Positions 6,424 to 14,282 are shown, counted from the first letter of the stretch. The stretch is DNA of 15,965 bases from Bacillota bacterium (GCA_023397245.1 JAEWUH010000065.1:1-15965), one strand, 5' to 3'. The notes: a model not told the origin generated them from the letters alone. Numbers and translations are program-made.

Positions 6424-8025
6424 TTGAAATTGATTCTGCTTCAGGTAACCCGCAGCGCCCTGTTTCTTACGCCCGTACGCAGCGGGCATACGGTTGCCTT
6501 TGGAACCCCTCGCGTTTTTGAGCTTCCGGAAGTATTCCGCAAAAGCGGAACCTTCTCCGACCTCCCCCGTTTTGCCAAATTTGTAAAGGACTGCATTCGG
6601 AAAGAAAGCCTCCGGACGAATAAAATTCTGTTCTGCCTTGAGGACTCCAGCCTGATCGTCAAGGAATACCAGCATCTGCCGTGCAAAAAGAGGAGTCTGC
6701 TTTCCTTTGCCAAATTGGAGGCGGAATCCGTTCTGCCGGACGGCGTGGACGAATATATCATTCAGAATTATGAATACGGTAATAAAAATGAAGTGACCGG
6801 CAAGATGACGGGTTCATTGTATGCCGTGAAGGATGCGCTGATTTCGGGAATCATGAAAGCCTTCCCCTGTTTCGGCCTTCATGTGGTCAAAATAATGCCG
6901 CCCGTCGGCGGACTCCTCTGCGCCGCCAAATCCGGGGTGAATTCAAAGGACTCGACCGTCGCAGTGCTGGAGCTTGGCTTTAAGAAGACGCACCTGCTTG
7001 TTTTCCATAACGGCTGCCCGATTATCCAAAGAAGCTTTGAATCCATTTTTGACGATCTTATCGATCTTCAGATGGAGACCAAATCTGTCTCGTATAAGGA
7101 AGCATTTGGTCTCATCAGCACCCGCGGCGTCTACGGAACGGATTCCCCCGACCTGACGGAAGAAACGAACCGGCGGATCGCCACCCTGCTCGACGTGGGC
7201 GCGAACGAAATCATCCGAAACATCCGGATGGCGCTTTCCCGGGAGCGGTTGGAGCTGAACAAACTGGTCCTCTGCGGCACCATGACCATGATCCCCCATC
7301 TGATTGAATTCTGGGAGAAGCTTGACCTGGACGTCCCGCTGGAAACCGCCAACCGCGGCGCTGCGGGAAAGCTGCCCAGAATGGAGGCGGACGCGAAACG
7401 GGCGGGGTATCAGCCCGCGGCCTTTTTTGCCGCCTGCGGGATGCTTTCCGCCAGGAAATCCGATGATATCGACTTCTTAAATTATAAAAGGGCCCAGAAA
7501 AGCAGGCATGCGGCAAACGCCCTCCTGCTTGTGCTCGTGACCCTGGTCACGGTGAGCGTCATGCTTTTGGAGCCGCTCCTCTATTACGAAAAGAGCATTG
7601 CGTACAAGGGGGATGAAGAACCCCTGAAAAACTACGCGGAAATACAGTCGCTGCTGAAATCGCAGAGCGACCTGAGCGCCGCATTTTCTAAAGCAAAAGC
7701 CGATCAGGACAAGCTGCCGTCCGGAAAAAGCAACGCCCGCGAGATTACGAAGCAGCTGTTCCTCCAAATCGCCGCAAAAGCCCAGTCCATGGAGTCCTTT
7801 GAAATCGACAACACAACCGGAGCCGTAACCGTTCAATTTAAGGTTTCAGCCTACAGCAATTATGTTGCGATTAAACAAAGCATTGAATCGGACAAATATT
7901 TTACCGTTTTCCCGCCGATATCGGTTGCCAGGGAAGACGGCGGCGCTTACAGCTGCAGCCTGGTTCTGAAGCCGAACGGGTTTGTGCCGTACATTTCAGG
8001 GAATAAGGACGGTGGCGCCAAATGA
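6424..8025 (+). CDS. pilMN: PilM-PilN fusion, pilus alignment complex
   Basis: A 533-residue fusion of two pilus proteins that are separate in most Gram-negative bacteria. Residues about 1-345 resemble the actin-like PilM: VAVLELGFKKTHLLVFHNG (179-197) occupies the phosphate-2 position, and EIIRNIRMALSRERLELNKLVLCG (262-285) leads to the adenosine site. A short cytoplasmic peptide DIDFLNYKRAQKSR (348-361) then matches the place of the INLLP motif of PilN that docks in PilM. A membrane helix (about 365-386) and an outside PilN-like domain (about 400-525) follow. The N-terminal phosphate-1 loop is not recognisable (LLQVTRSALFLTPVRSG) and the second site has Glu for Asp, so nucleotide binding is doubtful. 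C. difficile also has a PilMN. The start is a TTG with a weak ribosome site; the next TTG, two codons on, is possible. Confidence 0.85.
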   Translation: MKLILLQVTRSALFLTPVRSGHTVAFGTPRVFELPEVFRKSGTFSDLPRFAKFVKDCIRKESLRTNKILFCLEDSSLIVKEYQHLPCKKRSLLSFAKLEAESVLPDGVDEYIIQNYEYGNKNEVTGKMTGSLYAVKDALISGIMKAFPCFGLHVVKIMPPVGGLLCAAKSGVNSKDSTVAVLELGFKKTHLLVFHNGCPIIQRSFESIFDDLIDLQMETKSVSYKEAFGLISTRGVYGTDSPDLTEETNRRIATLLDVGANEIIRNIRMALSRERLELNKLVLCGTMTMIPHLIEFWEKLDLDVPLETANRGAAGKLPRMEADAKRAGYQPAAFFAACGMLSARKSDDIDFLNYKRAQKSRHAANALLLVLVTLVTVSVMLLEPLLYYEKSIAYKGDEEPLKNYAEIQSLLKSQSDLSAAFSKAKADQDKLPSGKSNAREITKQLFLQIAAKAQSMESFEIDNTTGAVTVQFKVSAYSNYVAIKQSIESDKYFTVFPPISVAREDGGAYSCSLVLKPNGFVPYISGNKDGGAK

Positions 8026-8588
8026 AAAAGAAGAAGATTTCGGGCGTTCTGATCTATTTGTTCTGCTGCGCCCTTGTGCTCCTCCTGTATATGAATTTTG
8101 TCTATACGCCGCTGAGCAAAACGATTGCCCAGCTTGACCAGAGACACAGCGGAATTCAGGAACAGATCAGCGGCTACAAACTGCAGGAGGCTCAAAAGGA
8201 CAATCTTGTAAGCCATATTGACGAGCTGAAGTCGCAGATTGCAAAAGCGGAAGAGGCGGGGGACGCGGTTACCGCCAAAAATGCGGAGGAAGATATCGGC
8301 GCGGCCTGCAAAGCTGCGGGAATCGACCCCAAAAGCCTGAATCTCAGTGAGGAAACCGAGGATAAAAGCAAGACGAACGCGCAGGGCAAGCCGCTGTGCA
8401 GCATTACGGCCGATCTGGAGGTAACCTGCACCGGTGCGCAGCTCCAGACGCTTCTGAATTACTTTGAACAGGAGTCGAAAGGCGCCTATTATGTGAAAAG
8501 CGTTTCTTTTAAGACGAATAAAGATGTGTCCGACGCCAGCCTTTCGCTGCTGCTTTACTACTTCGGCGCGCAGGAGACGAAAAAGTGA
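8022..8588 (+). CDS. pilO: PilO-like pilus alignment protein
   Basis: A 188-residue bitopic membrane protein. A basic start (MKKKKIS), a single membrane helix (about 8-27), then a coiled-coil-like stretch (about 34-82, with LDQRHSGIQEQIS and IDELKSQIAKAEEAG) and a C-terminal domain of about 90 residues of the kind that dimerises with PilN. This order and its place directly after pilMN identify it as PilO despite low sequence conservation. PilO links PilM/PilN to the pilus platform at the membrane. The ATG overlaps the pilMN stop by four bases (ATGA). Its ribosome site AAGGACGG is within the last codons of pilMN, so expression is coupled. No PilP or secretin follows, as expected in a monoderm cell. 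Confidence 0.8.
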   Translation: MKKKKISGVLIYLFCCALVLLLYMNFVYTPLSKTIAQLDQRHSGIQEQISGYKLQEAQKDNLVSHIDELKSQIAKAEEAGDAVTAKNAEEDIGAACKAAGIDPKSLNLSEETEDKSKTNAQGKPLCSITADLEVTCTGAQLQTLLNYFEQESKGAYYVKSVSFKTNKDVSDASLSLLLYYFGAQETKK

Positions 8589-9331
8589 ACCGCGCGCTGT
8601 GGATTGCTGTCGGCGCGGCGGGGGCCTGTGCGGCAGCTGGGCTCAGCGTATTCCTGTTTAACCGGATTCCGGCAGGCTGGCTTTGTGACTACGGTGAACA
8701 GCCCGGTGAAGACCTTATGGGAATCCGACTCCATGCCTGTCCGCACGGTGCGGTGATGGCGCTCCTCCTGACGGCAGCCTTTCTGGGTATGGGCGCGCAG
8801 TATGAAGGCAGGCCGTTTTTTCTTGCGGCAGGCTGCCTGCTTGCTGTAATCCTCCTACTGGTTTCCGTCTCCGATTTCCTGTATTTTATCATACCGGATC
8901 AGTTCGTTCTGGCGCTGCTTTTTGCGGCATCCGTTTTTTCCGGGTACGATCTGCTGAGCGGGCAGAGGCTGTTCCACGGCGGCTGGCTTTCCCCTGTTCT
9001 GGGGGGGGCGGCGGGAGCGGGGCTGATGCTGGCGGTGGGGCTTGCGGGCCGTTTCCTTTTTAAAAAGGAAGCCATGGGGTTCGGCGACGTAAAGCTTTTC
9101 GCGGCAGCGGGGGCGGCGGCAGGTTTTCCGGGCATTCTTTTCGTCTTTCTGCTTACGATTTTCTCGGCATTTTTTTCTATTGTTTTTCTGGTATTGAGAA
9201 GAAAGGATATCAAAAACCTGGTTCTTCCTTTCGGGCCTTTTATCTGTCTGGCCCTGCTCTTGTTCCTGATTTTTCATGCACAAATAAACAGCTTTGCAGA
9301 CTGGTACCTGTCTTTGCTGATGATACAATAA
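8585..9331 (+). CDS. pilD: Prepilin peptidase, A24 aspartic protease
   Basis: A 248-residue multi-pass membrane protein. The two catalytic aspartates of the family are in place: Asp97 in SVSDFLYFIIPD and Asp168 in GFGDVKLF, the invariant GxGD motif. It cleaves prepilins after the Gly before Phe/Leu+1 on the cytoplasmic side; four candidate substrates are in this window. The N-terminal domain, which in classical PilD also N-methylates the new terminus, is short and lacks the paired CxxC motifs: it reads RIPAGWLCDYGEQPGEDL, with isolated cysteines at 34 and 52. Methylation by the usual zinc-dependent domain is therefore doubtful. The GTG start overlaps the pilO stop by four bases (GTGA). Confidence 0.9.
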   Translation: MNRALWIAVGAAGACAAAGLSVFLFNRIPAGWLCDYGEQPGEDLMGIRLHACPHGAVMALLLTAAFLGMGAQYEGRPFFLAAGCLLAVILLLVSVSDFLYFIIPDQFVLALLFAASVFSGYDLLSGQRLFHGGWLSPVLGGAAGAGLMLAVGLAGRFLFKKEAMGFGDVKLFAAAGAAAGFPGILFVFLLTIFSAFFSIVFLVLRRKDIKNLVLPFGPFICLALLLFLIFHAQINSFADWYLSLLMIQ

Positions 9332-9341
9332 GGAGCGCACC

Positions 9342-11009
9342 ATGAAAATAACCAATTTGAAACTCGGGCAGATTCTAATCAACTCCGGCGTTCTTACCGA
9401 AGAACAGCTCCAGCAGGCTCTTGCGCGCCAGAAGGGCTCCAACAAGCGGCTCGGCGCGATTCTGGTGGAGGACCGCTTTCTGACCGAGATGCAGATTATC
9501 CGCTCGCTTGAAAAGCAGCTTTCCATCCCCTACCTTGACCTGTCCTCCGTGAGCGTGGACACCACGCTTTCCTCACTTGTGCCGGAGGAGCTTGCCCATT
9601 CCAACTTTATTGTTCCCGTCCGCCGCGAGGGCAGCATTCTGACCGTGGCGGTAGCCGACCCGCTGGACTACAACGGCATCAACGATATCGGCATCTACAC
9701 CCGGTTAAAGGTCAACCCTGTGATTGCCGAACGGGAAAAAATCGAAACGAAAATCCGGGAGCTTTACACAACGCAGAAGGCCTTCGCCGCCGCGAAGGAG
9801 CTTTCCGATTCGCAGCAGGAGCTGACGCCGGAGGACATACAGGGCGGCGACCAGCCGATCATCCGTTTTGTCAACAATATGATCGAACAGGCCATTTTAC
9901 AGAAGGCCAGCGACATTCACATAGAGCCGCAGGAAAAATCCATGCGCATCCGTTTCCGCGTGGACGGCCACCTGAGCCTTTACATGGAAACCAGCGCGGA
10001 GCTGATTCCGTCTGTGGTTTCCCGCATCAAGCTGATCGGCGGCATGAATATCGCCGAGCGGCGGATTCCTCAGGACGGGCGCATCAGCTATAAGGTCAGC
10101 GGCAGGGAAGTGGATATGAGAATCTCCATCCTGCCCAGCGTATTCGGCGAAAAAGTGGTTATCCGTATCACTACCGCGCTGAGCTTTTCGCTGGTAAAGG
10201 AGGATATCGGGTTTCTCCCCGAGAACCTTGTAAAATTTGATGAACTGCTGCGCAACAACCACGGCATCATCCTGCTGGTCGGCCCGACCGGCAGCGGCAA
10301 GTCGACTACGCTTTATACCGCGCTGAAATCCATTATGCGCGAAGATATCAATATCGTTACGGTAGAGAACCCGGTGGAAATGGTTATCCCGAATATTACC
10401 CAGGTGGAAATCAACACAAAGGCGGGGCTCACCTTTGCCTCCGTGCTCCGTTCCATCCTGCGGCAGGACCCGGACGTGGTCATGATCGGCGAAATACGCG
10501 ACCAGGAAACCGCGGCCATCGCCAGCAGCGTGGCAATTACGGGGCACCTGGTATTTTCCACCCTGCACACCTACGACGCCCCCAGCACAATCATCCGCCT
10601 GGTGGATATGGGCGTGGAGCCGTACATGGTTTCCTCCGCGATGCTGGGCGTGATTGCGCAGCGCCTTGTGCGCACGCTCTGCCCGCACTGCAAGGAAGCG
10701 TATACGGCAAGCAGCGAGGAGCTGGAAATGCTCGGCCTGCAGAAAGGCACCCCCCTTACGCTATATCGGGCGAAGGGGTGCAGCTTCTGCGACGGCAAGG
10801 GCTACAAGGGCAGAACGGCCATCCACGAGGTCATGCCCGTAACTCCCGCGATCCGCTCGTGCATAAACCACGGCAAAAATACGGACGATATCCGGGAAGC
10901 CGCGGTTAGGGAAGGAATGATCACGCTGGACGAGAACATCCGGCGGGTTGTTATTTCCGGCAAGACCTCAGTGGATGAAATGGTGCAGATTTATAACTTT
11001 AATACATGA
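9342..11009 (+). CDS. pilB: Pilus assembly ATPase PilB (GspE family)
   Basis: A 555-residue hexameric ATPase that drives pilus extension from the cytoplasmic face of PilC. The N-terminal domain (7-59) has two 24-residue motifs, KLGQILIN...ALARQ and RLGAILVE...LEKQ, joined by five residues, which is the layout of MshEN c-di-GMP-binding domains. The ATPase core shows Walker A GPTGSGKS (314-321), the acidic box IVTVENPVE (338-346), Walker B DPDVVMIGEIRD (376-387) and the His box TGHLVFSTLHT (400-410). A zinc site is formed by CPHC (447-450) and CSFC (480-483), typical of PilB and absent from PilT. The acidic box has Asn where most relatives have Asp. A GGAG site lies just before the ATG, 10 bases after pilD. 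Confidence 0.95.
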   Translation: MKITNLKLGQILINSGVLTEEQLQQALARQKGSNKRLGAILVEDRFLTEMQIIRSLEKQLSIPYLDLSSVSVDTTLSSLVPEELAHSNFIVPVRREGSILTVAVADPLDYNGINDIGIYTRLKVNPVIAEREKIETKIRELYTTQKAFAAAKELSDSQQELTPEDIQGGDQPIIRFVNNMIEQAILQKASDIHIEPQEKSMRIRFRVDGHLSLYMETSAELIPSVVSRIKLIGGMNIAERRIPQDGRISYKVSGREVDMRISILPSVFGEKVVIRITTALSFSLVKEDIGFLPENLVKFDELLRNNHGIILLVGPTGSGKSTTLYTALKSIMREDINIVTVENPVEMVIPNITQVEINTKAGLTFASVLRSILRQDPDVVMIGEIRDQETAAIASSVAITGHLVFSTLHTYDAPSTIIRLVDMGVEPYMVSSAMLGVIAQRLVRTLCPHCKEAYTASSEELEMLGLQKGTPLTLYRAKGCSFCDGKGYKGRTAIHEVMPVTPAIRSCINHGKNTDDIREAAVREGMITLDENIRRVVISGKTSVDEMVQIYNFNT

Positions 11010-11020
11010 GGGGAATGGGA

Positions 11021-12055
11021 ATGGAATTTAATCAGATCGTTAAGAGCGGCGTAGAACACCGCGCTTCGGATATCCATCTGGCGGCCGGGAACCGTCCGGC
11101 TTACCGGATCAACGGAAAAATGTGTTTTCTTGACGCTCCCGCGCTTACGCCGCAGGAAGTGGATTCCATGATACGCGAATGCCTCGGCGCCGAAAAATAC
11201 GAACAGTTCCGCAAAACGGGCGACGCCGACGCGGCCGCGGAAATCCCCGGCTGCGGGCGTTTCCGCATCAACGCCCTGCGGCAGGTGCACGGGGTAACGC
11301 TGGTGATGCGTATCATCAACTCAAAAACGCCGGAAATTTCGGAGCTGAACCTGCCCCGCTCCATCAGCCGAATCCTTGACCTGAAGGACGGCCTTGTGCT
11401 GGTGACCGGCCCGACCGGCAGCGGCAAATCGACCACCCTTGCTGCAATTATCAATGAATACAACAAAAACCGTTCCTGCCATATCATCACGATCGAAGAC
11501 CCGATCGAATATCTTCATACACCGAAAAGCAGCATCATCAACCAGCGCGAAATCGGCGAGGACAGCGTTTCCTATGCCCGCGCGCTGAAAGCCGCCCTGC
11601 GTGAGGACCCCGATATTATTTTGGTGGGAGAAATGCGCGACCTGGAATCCATATCCATCGCGATTACCGCGGCGGAAACCGGGCATCTGGTGCTTTCCAC
11701 CCTGCACACCATCGGCGCGGCCAAAACGGTTGACCGCCTGATTGATGTGTTCCCGCCCAGCCAGCAGCAGCAAATACGCACCCAGCTTTCCACCGTGCTG
11801 CAGAGTGTGGTTTCCCAGCGTCTGCTGCCCACCGCGGACGGCAGGGGGCGCGTGGCCGCGTTTGAGATGATGTTTATCACCCCGGCGATCTCCAACCTGA
11901 TCCGCGAGGGAAAAACCGCGAACATCTGCCAGTCCATTCAGACCGGCGTAAGCCAGGGAATGATCACGCTGGACCGCAGCATTGACGACCTTGTGAGCAG
12001 AGGTCTGATTACGGCGAACACTGCGGAGGAATTCCGGAGCGAGCTTGCAAAGTAA
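11021..12055 (+). CDS. pilT: Pilus retraction ATPase PilT
   Basis: A 344-residue hexameric ATPase that disassembles the pilus and powers retraction and twitching. The N-terminal PAS-like domain carries ASDIHLAAGNRP (15-26). The core has Walker A GPTGSGKS (130-137), the acidic box ITIEDPIEY, Walker B DPDIILVGEMRD and the His box TGHLVLSTLHT. The PilT-specific AIRNLIRE motif is present as AISNLIRE (289-296), which separates it from PilB/GspE; there is no zinc motif. The ATG at 11021 has GAGGGG seven bases upstream. An ATG at 11006 overlapping the pilB stop by four bases has no ribosome site and would add only five residues. The presence of PilT means the pili are probably retractable, not fixed pseudopili. 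Confidence 0.95.
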   Translation: MEFNQIVKSGVEHRASDIHLAAGNRPAYRINGKMCFLDAPALTPQEVDSMIRECLGAEKYEQFRKTGDADAAAEIPGCGRFRINALRQVHGVTLVMRIINSKTPEISELNLPRSISRILDLKDGLVLVTGPTGSGKSTTLAAIINEYNKNRSCHIITIEDPIEYLHTPKSSIINQREIGEDSVSYARALKAALREDPDIILVGEMRDLESISIAITAAETGHLVLSTLHTIGAAKTVDRLIDVFPPSQQQQIRTQLSTVLQSVVSQRLLPTADGRGRVAAFEMMFITPAISNLIREGKTANICQSIQTGVSQGMITLDRSIDDLVSRGLITANTAEEFRSELAK

Positions 12056-12068
12056 GGAAGGGATTTTA

Positions 12069-13310
12069 TTGCTTTATCACTATACCGCCGTCGACGCTAA
12101 AAACAAAAAATCCCGCGGCTTCACGGAAGCCGACAACAAAGCCGCCGTGATCGCCATGCTTCAGGGGAAGAATCTGATGCCGGTGGAGATTTCCGGCACG
12201 GAGCAGGCAAATACAGAGCAGAAATCCATCTGGGAGACGGAAATCGGTTCGTCGGACATTCACAAGGCGAAAATCCCGAAGAAAAAGCTTCTTACCATGA
12301 TGCATCAGATGGGCATTATGATGAAGGCGGGCGTTTCCCTTTCCATGGCGATGGGCGTGCTGATCGACTCGGAAAAAAACAAAAAATTCAAGAAGATTCT
12401 AAAGGAAATGAACGACGACCTGTACACCGGCGTACCGATTTCCGCCACGATGACAAAATTCAGGGCGTTTCCCGAAATCGTGGTGAACATCGTGCAGTCC
12501 GGCGAAGCCAACGGCCGTCTGGACAGCGCGTTTGAACGCTGCGCGGTCGTTCTGGAAAAGGAAATCGCGCTTGCCGGAAAACTGAAAGGCGCGACAACGT
12601 ACCCGGCCTTTCTGCTGGTTCTCACCGTGGGCATGCTGATCGTAATGAACTGCCTGGTGCTGCCCAACTTTGCTTCCGTATTCAAGCAGTTCAACGCCGA
12701 GCTCCCGGCAATCACCGTATTCGTAATGGCTTTTTCCAGATGCCTTTCGTCCTACTGGTACCTTATTTTGCTGGTGCTGTTTCTCCTGATTTTAACTTAC
12801 GTCCTGCTGAAAAGGAACTGCGTCCCCTTTTCAACCGGCGTTGACCGTATTTTGCTGAAGCTTCCCGCGATCGGCACCCTGCTGAAGCAGTCCTATGTCG
12901 CGCGGTTCTGCCGCATCATGTCTTCCCTTGTGGAATCCGGTGTGGATATTGTGAACGCGCTGGAAATTTCGCGCAATGTCATTCCCAACCGGTTTATGAA
13001 GGCGCAGCTGACGCAGGCGATCGCCGACGTAAGGGTGGGTTCCTCCATTAACGCCACCTTTGCCAAGTTTCCCGTATTTGACTCGCTGCTGGTTTCCATG
13101 ATGAAGGTCGGCGAAGAATCCGGCATGCTGTATGAGACGCTGGATAAGATGGCGACGCTTTACGAGCAGGAAACCGAGGAGTCCACAAAAAAGCTGACAA
13201 ATATGATGGAGCCGGCAATGACCATCATTATTGCTTTGGTGGTGGGGACCGTGGTCATCGCCATCGTTCTCCCCATGTTCGGTATGTACAGCGTTGTGGC
13301 CGGCGGTTAA
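12069..13310 (+). CDS. pilC: Pilus platform protein PilC (GspF family)
   Basis: A 413-residue inner-membrane platform on which PilB and PilT act. The start YHYTAVDAKNKKSRGFTEAD is the family's usual N terminus. Two T2SSF domains follow (about 74-197 and 277-400). Each has its conserved acidic loop, SGEANGRLDSAFE (144-156) and VGEESGMLYETLDK (347-360), and membrane helices at about 178-200, 231-247 and 384-404. The chosen start is the TTG at 12069: AAGGAAGGG lies six bases upstream and the protein then begins exactly where homologues do. A TTG at 12045, inside pilT, would add eight unrelated residues. Last gene of the machine operon, followed by a terminator. Confidence 0.93.
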   Translation: MLYHYTAVDAKNKKSRGFTEADNKAAVIAMLQGKNLMPVEISGTEQANTEQKSIWETEIGSSDIHKAKIPKKKLLTMMHQMGIMMKAGVSLSMAMGVLIDSEKNKKFKKILKEMNDDLYTGVPISATMTKFRAFPEIVVNIVQSGEANGRLDSAFERCAVVLEKEIALAGKLKGATTYPAFLLVLTVGMLIVMNCLVLPNFASVFKQFNAELPAITVFVMAFSRCLSSYWYLILLVLFLLILTYVLLKRNCVPFSTGVDRILLKLPAIGTLLKQSYVARFCRIMSSLVESGVDIVNALEISRNVIPNRFMKAQLTQAIADVRVGSSINATFAKFPVFDSLLVSMMKVGEESGMLYETLDKMATLYEQETEESTKKLTNMMEPAMTIIIALVVGTVVIAIVLPMFGMYSVVAGG

Positions 13311-13343
13311 GGCGGAATACAAAAATATTCCGGTGCCGAGAAA

Positions 13344-13386
13344 TCGCGCAGCCGCAAAATTGTGACCCATTTTTGCGGCTGCGCGA
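13344..13386 (-). terminator. Long perfect hairpin, probable terminator for the leftward small gene
   Basis: 16-base arms (13344-13359 and 13371-13386) with an 11-base loop; the core is CGCGCAGCCGC/GCGGCTGCGCG. On the rightward strand no T run follows. Read leftward it is followed by TTTCTC, so it fits best as the terminator of the gene at 13453-13632, although it sits 67 bases past that stop codon. Confidence 0.5.
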
Positions 13387-13403
13387 CTTGATCGACTGCC
13401 TGA

Positions 13404-13433
13404 CGGCGGATGAATACCCCGCCGAATTTTTTT
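13404..13433 (+). terminator. Terminator of the pilus machine operon
   Basis: Stem CGGCGG (13404-13409), nine-base loop, CCGCCG (13419-13424), then AATTTTTTT. A standard rho-independent signal about 95 bases after pilC. Confidence 0.85.
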
Positions 13434-13452
13434 AGCGTCTCTGAAAAAGATA

Positions 13453-13632
13453 TTACCGGAACATCGTAACGACATTGTCCATCATATCGTTTACAGCGTG
13501 CATGGCCTTGTTGGCGTTGCGGCGGAAGTGCCGGTTATCCTTCATCATCCTTGAGCCTACTGCGTAAACGGCCACGCCCGCGATCATTCCTGCACCGATG
13601 CCCCTGATAAAGCCCATTGTCTGCTTATACAT
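13453..13632 (-). CDS. Small membrane protein, uncharacterised
   Basis: A 59-residue protein. After MYKQTMGFIRG comes a Gly/Ala/Val-rich membrane segment (about 10-29, GIGAGMIAGVAVYAVG), then a basic, helical tail rich in Asn and Met (KDNRHFRRNANKAMHAVNDMMDNV). The shape, a Gly-zipper-like helix plus an amphipathic tail, resembles small YtxH-type envelope proteins, but I do not recognise a defined family. The ATG at 13632 has GGGAGG nine bases upstream. A second in-frame ATG at 13677 has an even better site (AAAGGAGGG, seven bases) and would add MSGFCIIKLIGRFYI, so the true start is uncertain. It is transcribed leftward, towards the pilus operon and away from trmL. Confidence 0.65.
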   Translation of the reverse strand: MYKQTMGFIRGIGAGMIAGVAVYAVGSRMMKDNRHFRRNANKAMHAVNDMMDNVVTMFR

Positions 13633-13743
13633 TATATAAAACCTCCCAATTAATTTGATGATACAAAAGCCTGACATTATGTTTCCCTCCTTTTCGCTGT
13701 TTATTTTTGAAAAATAATGCCAAAACTTACAAAGGAGCCTGTT

Positions 13744-14244
13744 ATGTCCACACTGAACATTGTAATGGTAGAACCCGAAATTCCGCAGAATACGGGGAAC
13801 GTGGCGCGTACCTGCGCCGCAACCGGAGCCCGGCTGCATCTGGTGGGGCCGATGGGATTTAAAATCGACGATAAAAAGCTGAAACGCGCCGGTCTGGATT
13901 ACTGGCACCTGCTTGATATTTCCTATTATGATAGCCTGTCCGAATTTTTCCGACACAACACAGGAAATTTTTTCTATTTTTCAACCAAGGCGCGGCACAT
14001 CCATTCCAATATGAGTTATCCCGACGGCTGCTACCTTGTTTTCGGAAAGGAAACGGCGGGCCTGCCGGAAGAGCTTCTGCACGAAAACCCCGATACCTGC
14101 GTGCGGATTCCGATGCTCAATAACCCGGATGCACGCAGCCTGAACCTTTCCAATTCCGTGGCAATCGGCGTTTATGAGGTGCTGCGCCAGTGGGGTTACC
14201 CCAGCCTTTTATGCGAAGGAAAGCTTCGCGGTTTTGATTGGTGA
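13744..14244 (+). CDS. trmL: tRNA (cytidine(34)-2'-O)-methyltransferase TrmL
   Basis: A 166-residue SPOUT-class methyltransferase. It uses S-adenosylmethionine to methylate the 2'-oxygen of the wobble base (position 34) in leucine tRNAs. The family motifs appear in order: EPEIPQNTGNVARTC (10-24), the FGKETAGLPEELL loop (100-112) and RIPM followed by RSLNLSNSVAIGVYE (121-145), which forms the deep trefoil knot and cofactor pocket. Length and termini match the minimal TrmL/CspR form. The ATG at 13744 has AAAGGAG six bases upstream; an upstream in-frame ATG at 13717 lacks a site. It stands alone, with no link to the pilus genes, and marks the return to housekeeping chromosome. Confidence 0.95.
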   Translation: MSTLNIVMVEPEIPQNTGNVARTCAATGARLHLVGPMGFKIDDKKLKRAGLDYWHLLDISYYDSLSEFFRHNTGNFFYFSTKARHIHSNMSYPDGCYLVFGKETAGLPEELLHENPDTCVRIPMLNNPDARSLNLSNSVAIGVYEVLRQWGYPSLLCEGKLRGFDW

Positions 14245-14282
14245 TTATTTTAACAAGGTAGGTTCTCCGCGCCCCAATACGC

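Noticed and set aside
9897..10688. 263-residue antisense open frame within pilB
   Set aside because: His- and Gly-rich translation typical of the reverse strand of GC-rich genes; pilB itself is certain and no ribosome site or promoter supports the antisense frame.
11006..11020. PilT start at the ATG overlapping the pilB stop
   Set aside because: No ribosome site precedes it, while GAGGGG is correctly spaced before the ATG at 11021.
13633..13956. Long extension of the small membrane protein across trmL
   Set aside because: It runs antisense to the start of trmL without a ribosome site; only the ATGs at 13677 and 13632 are supported.
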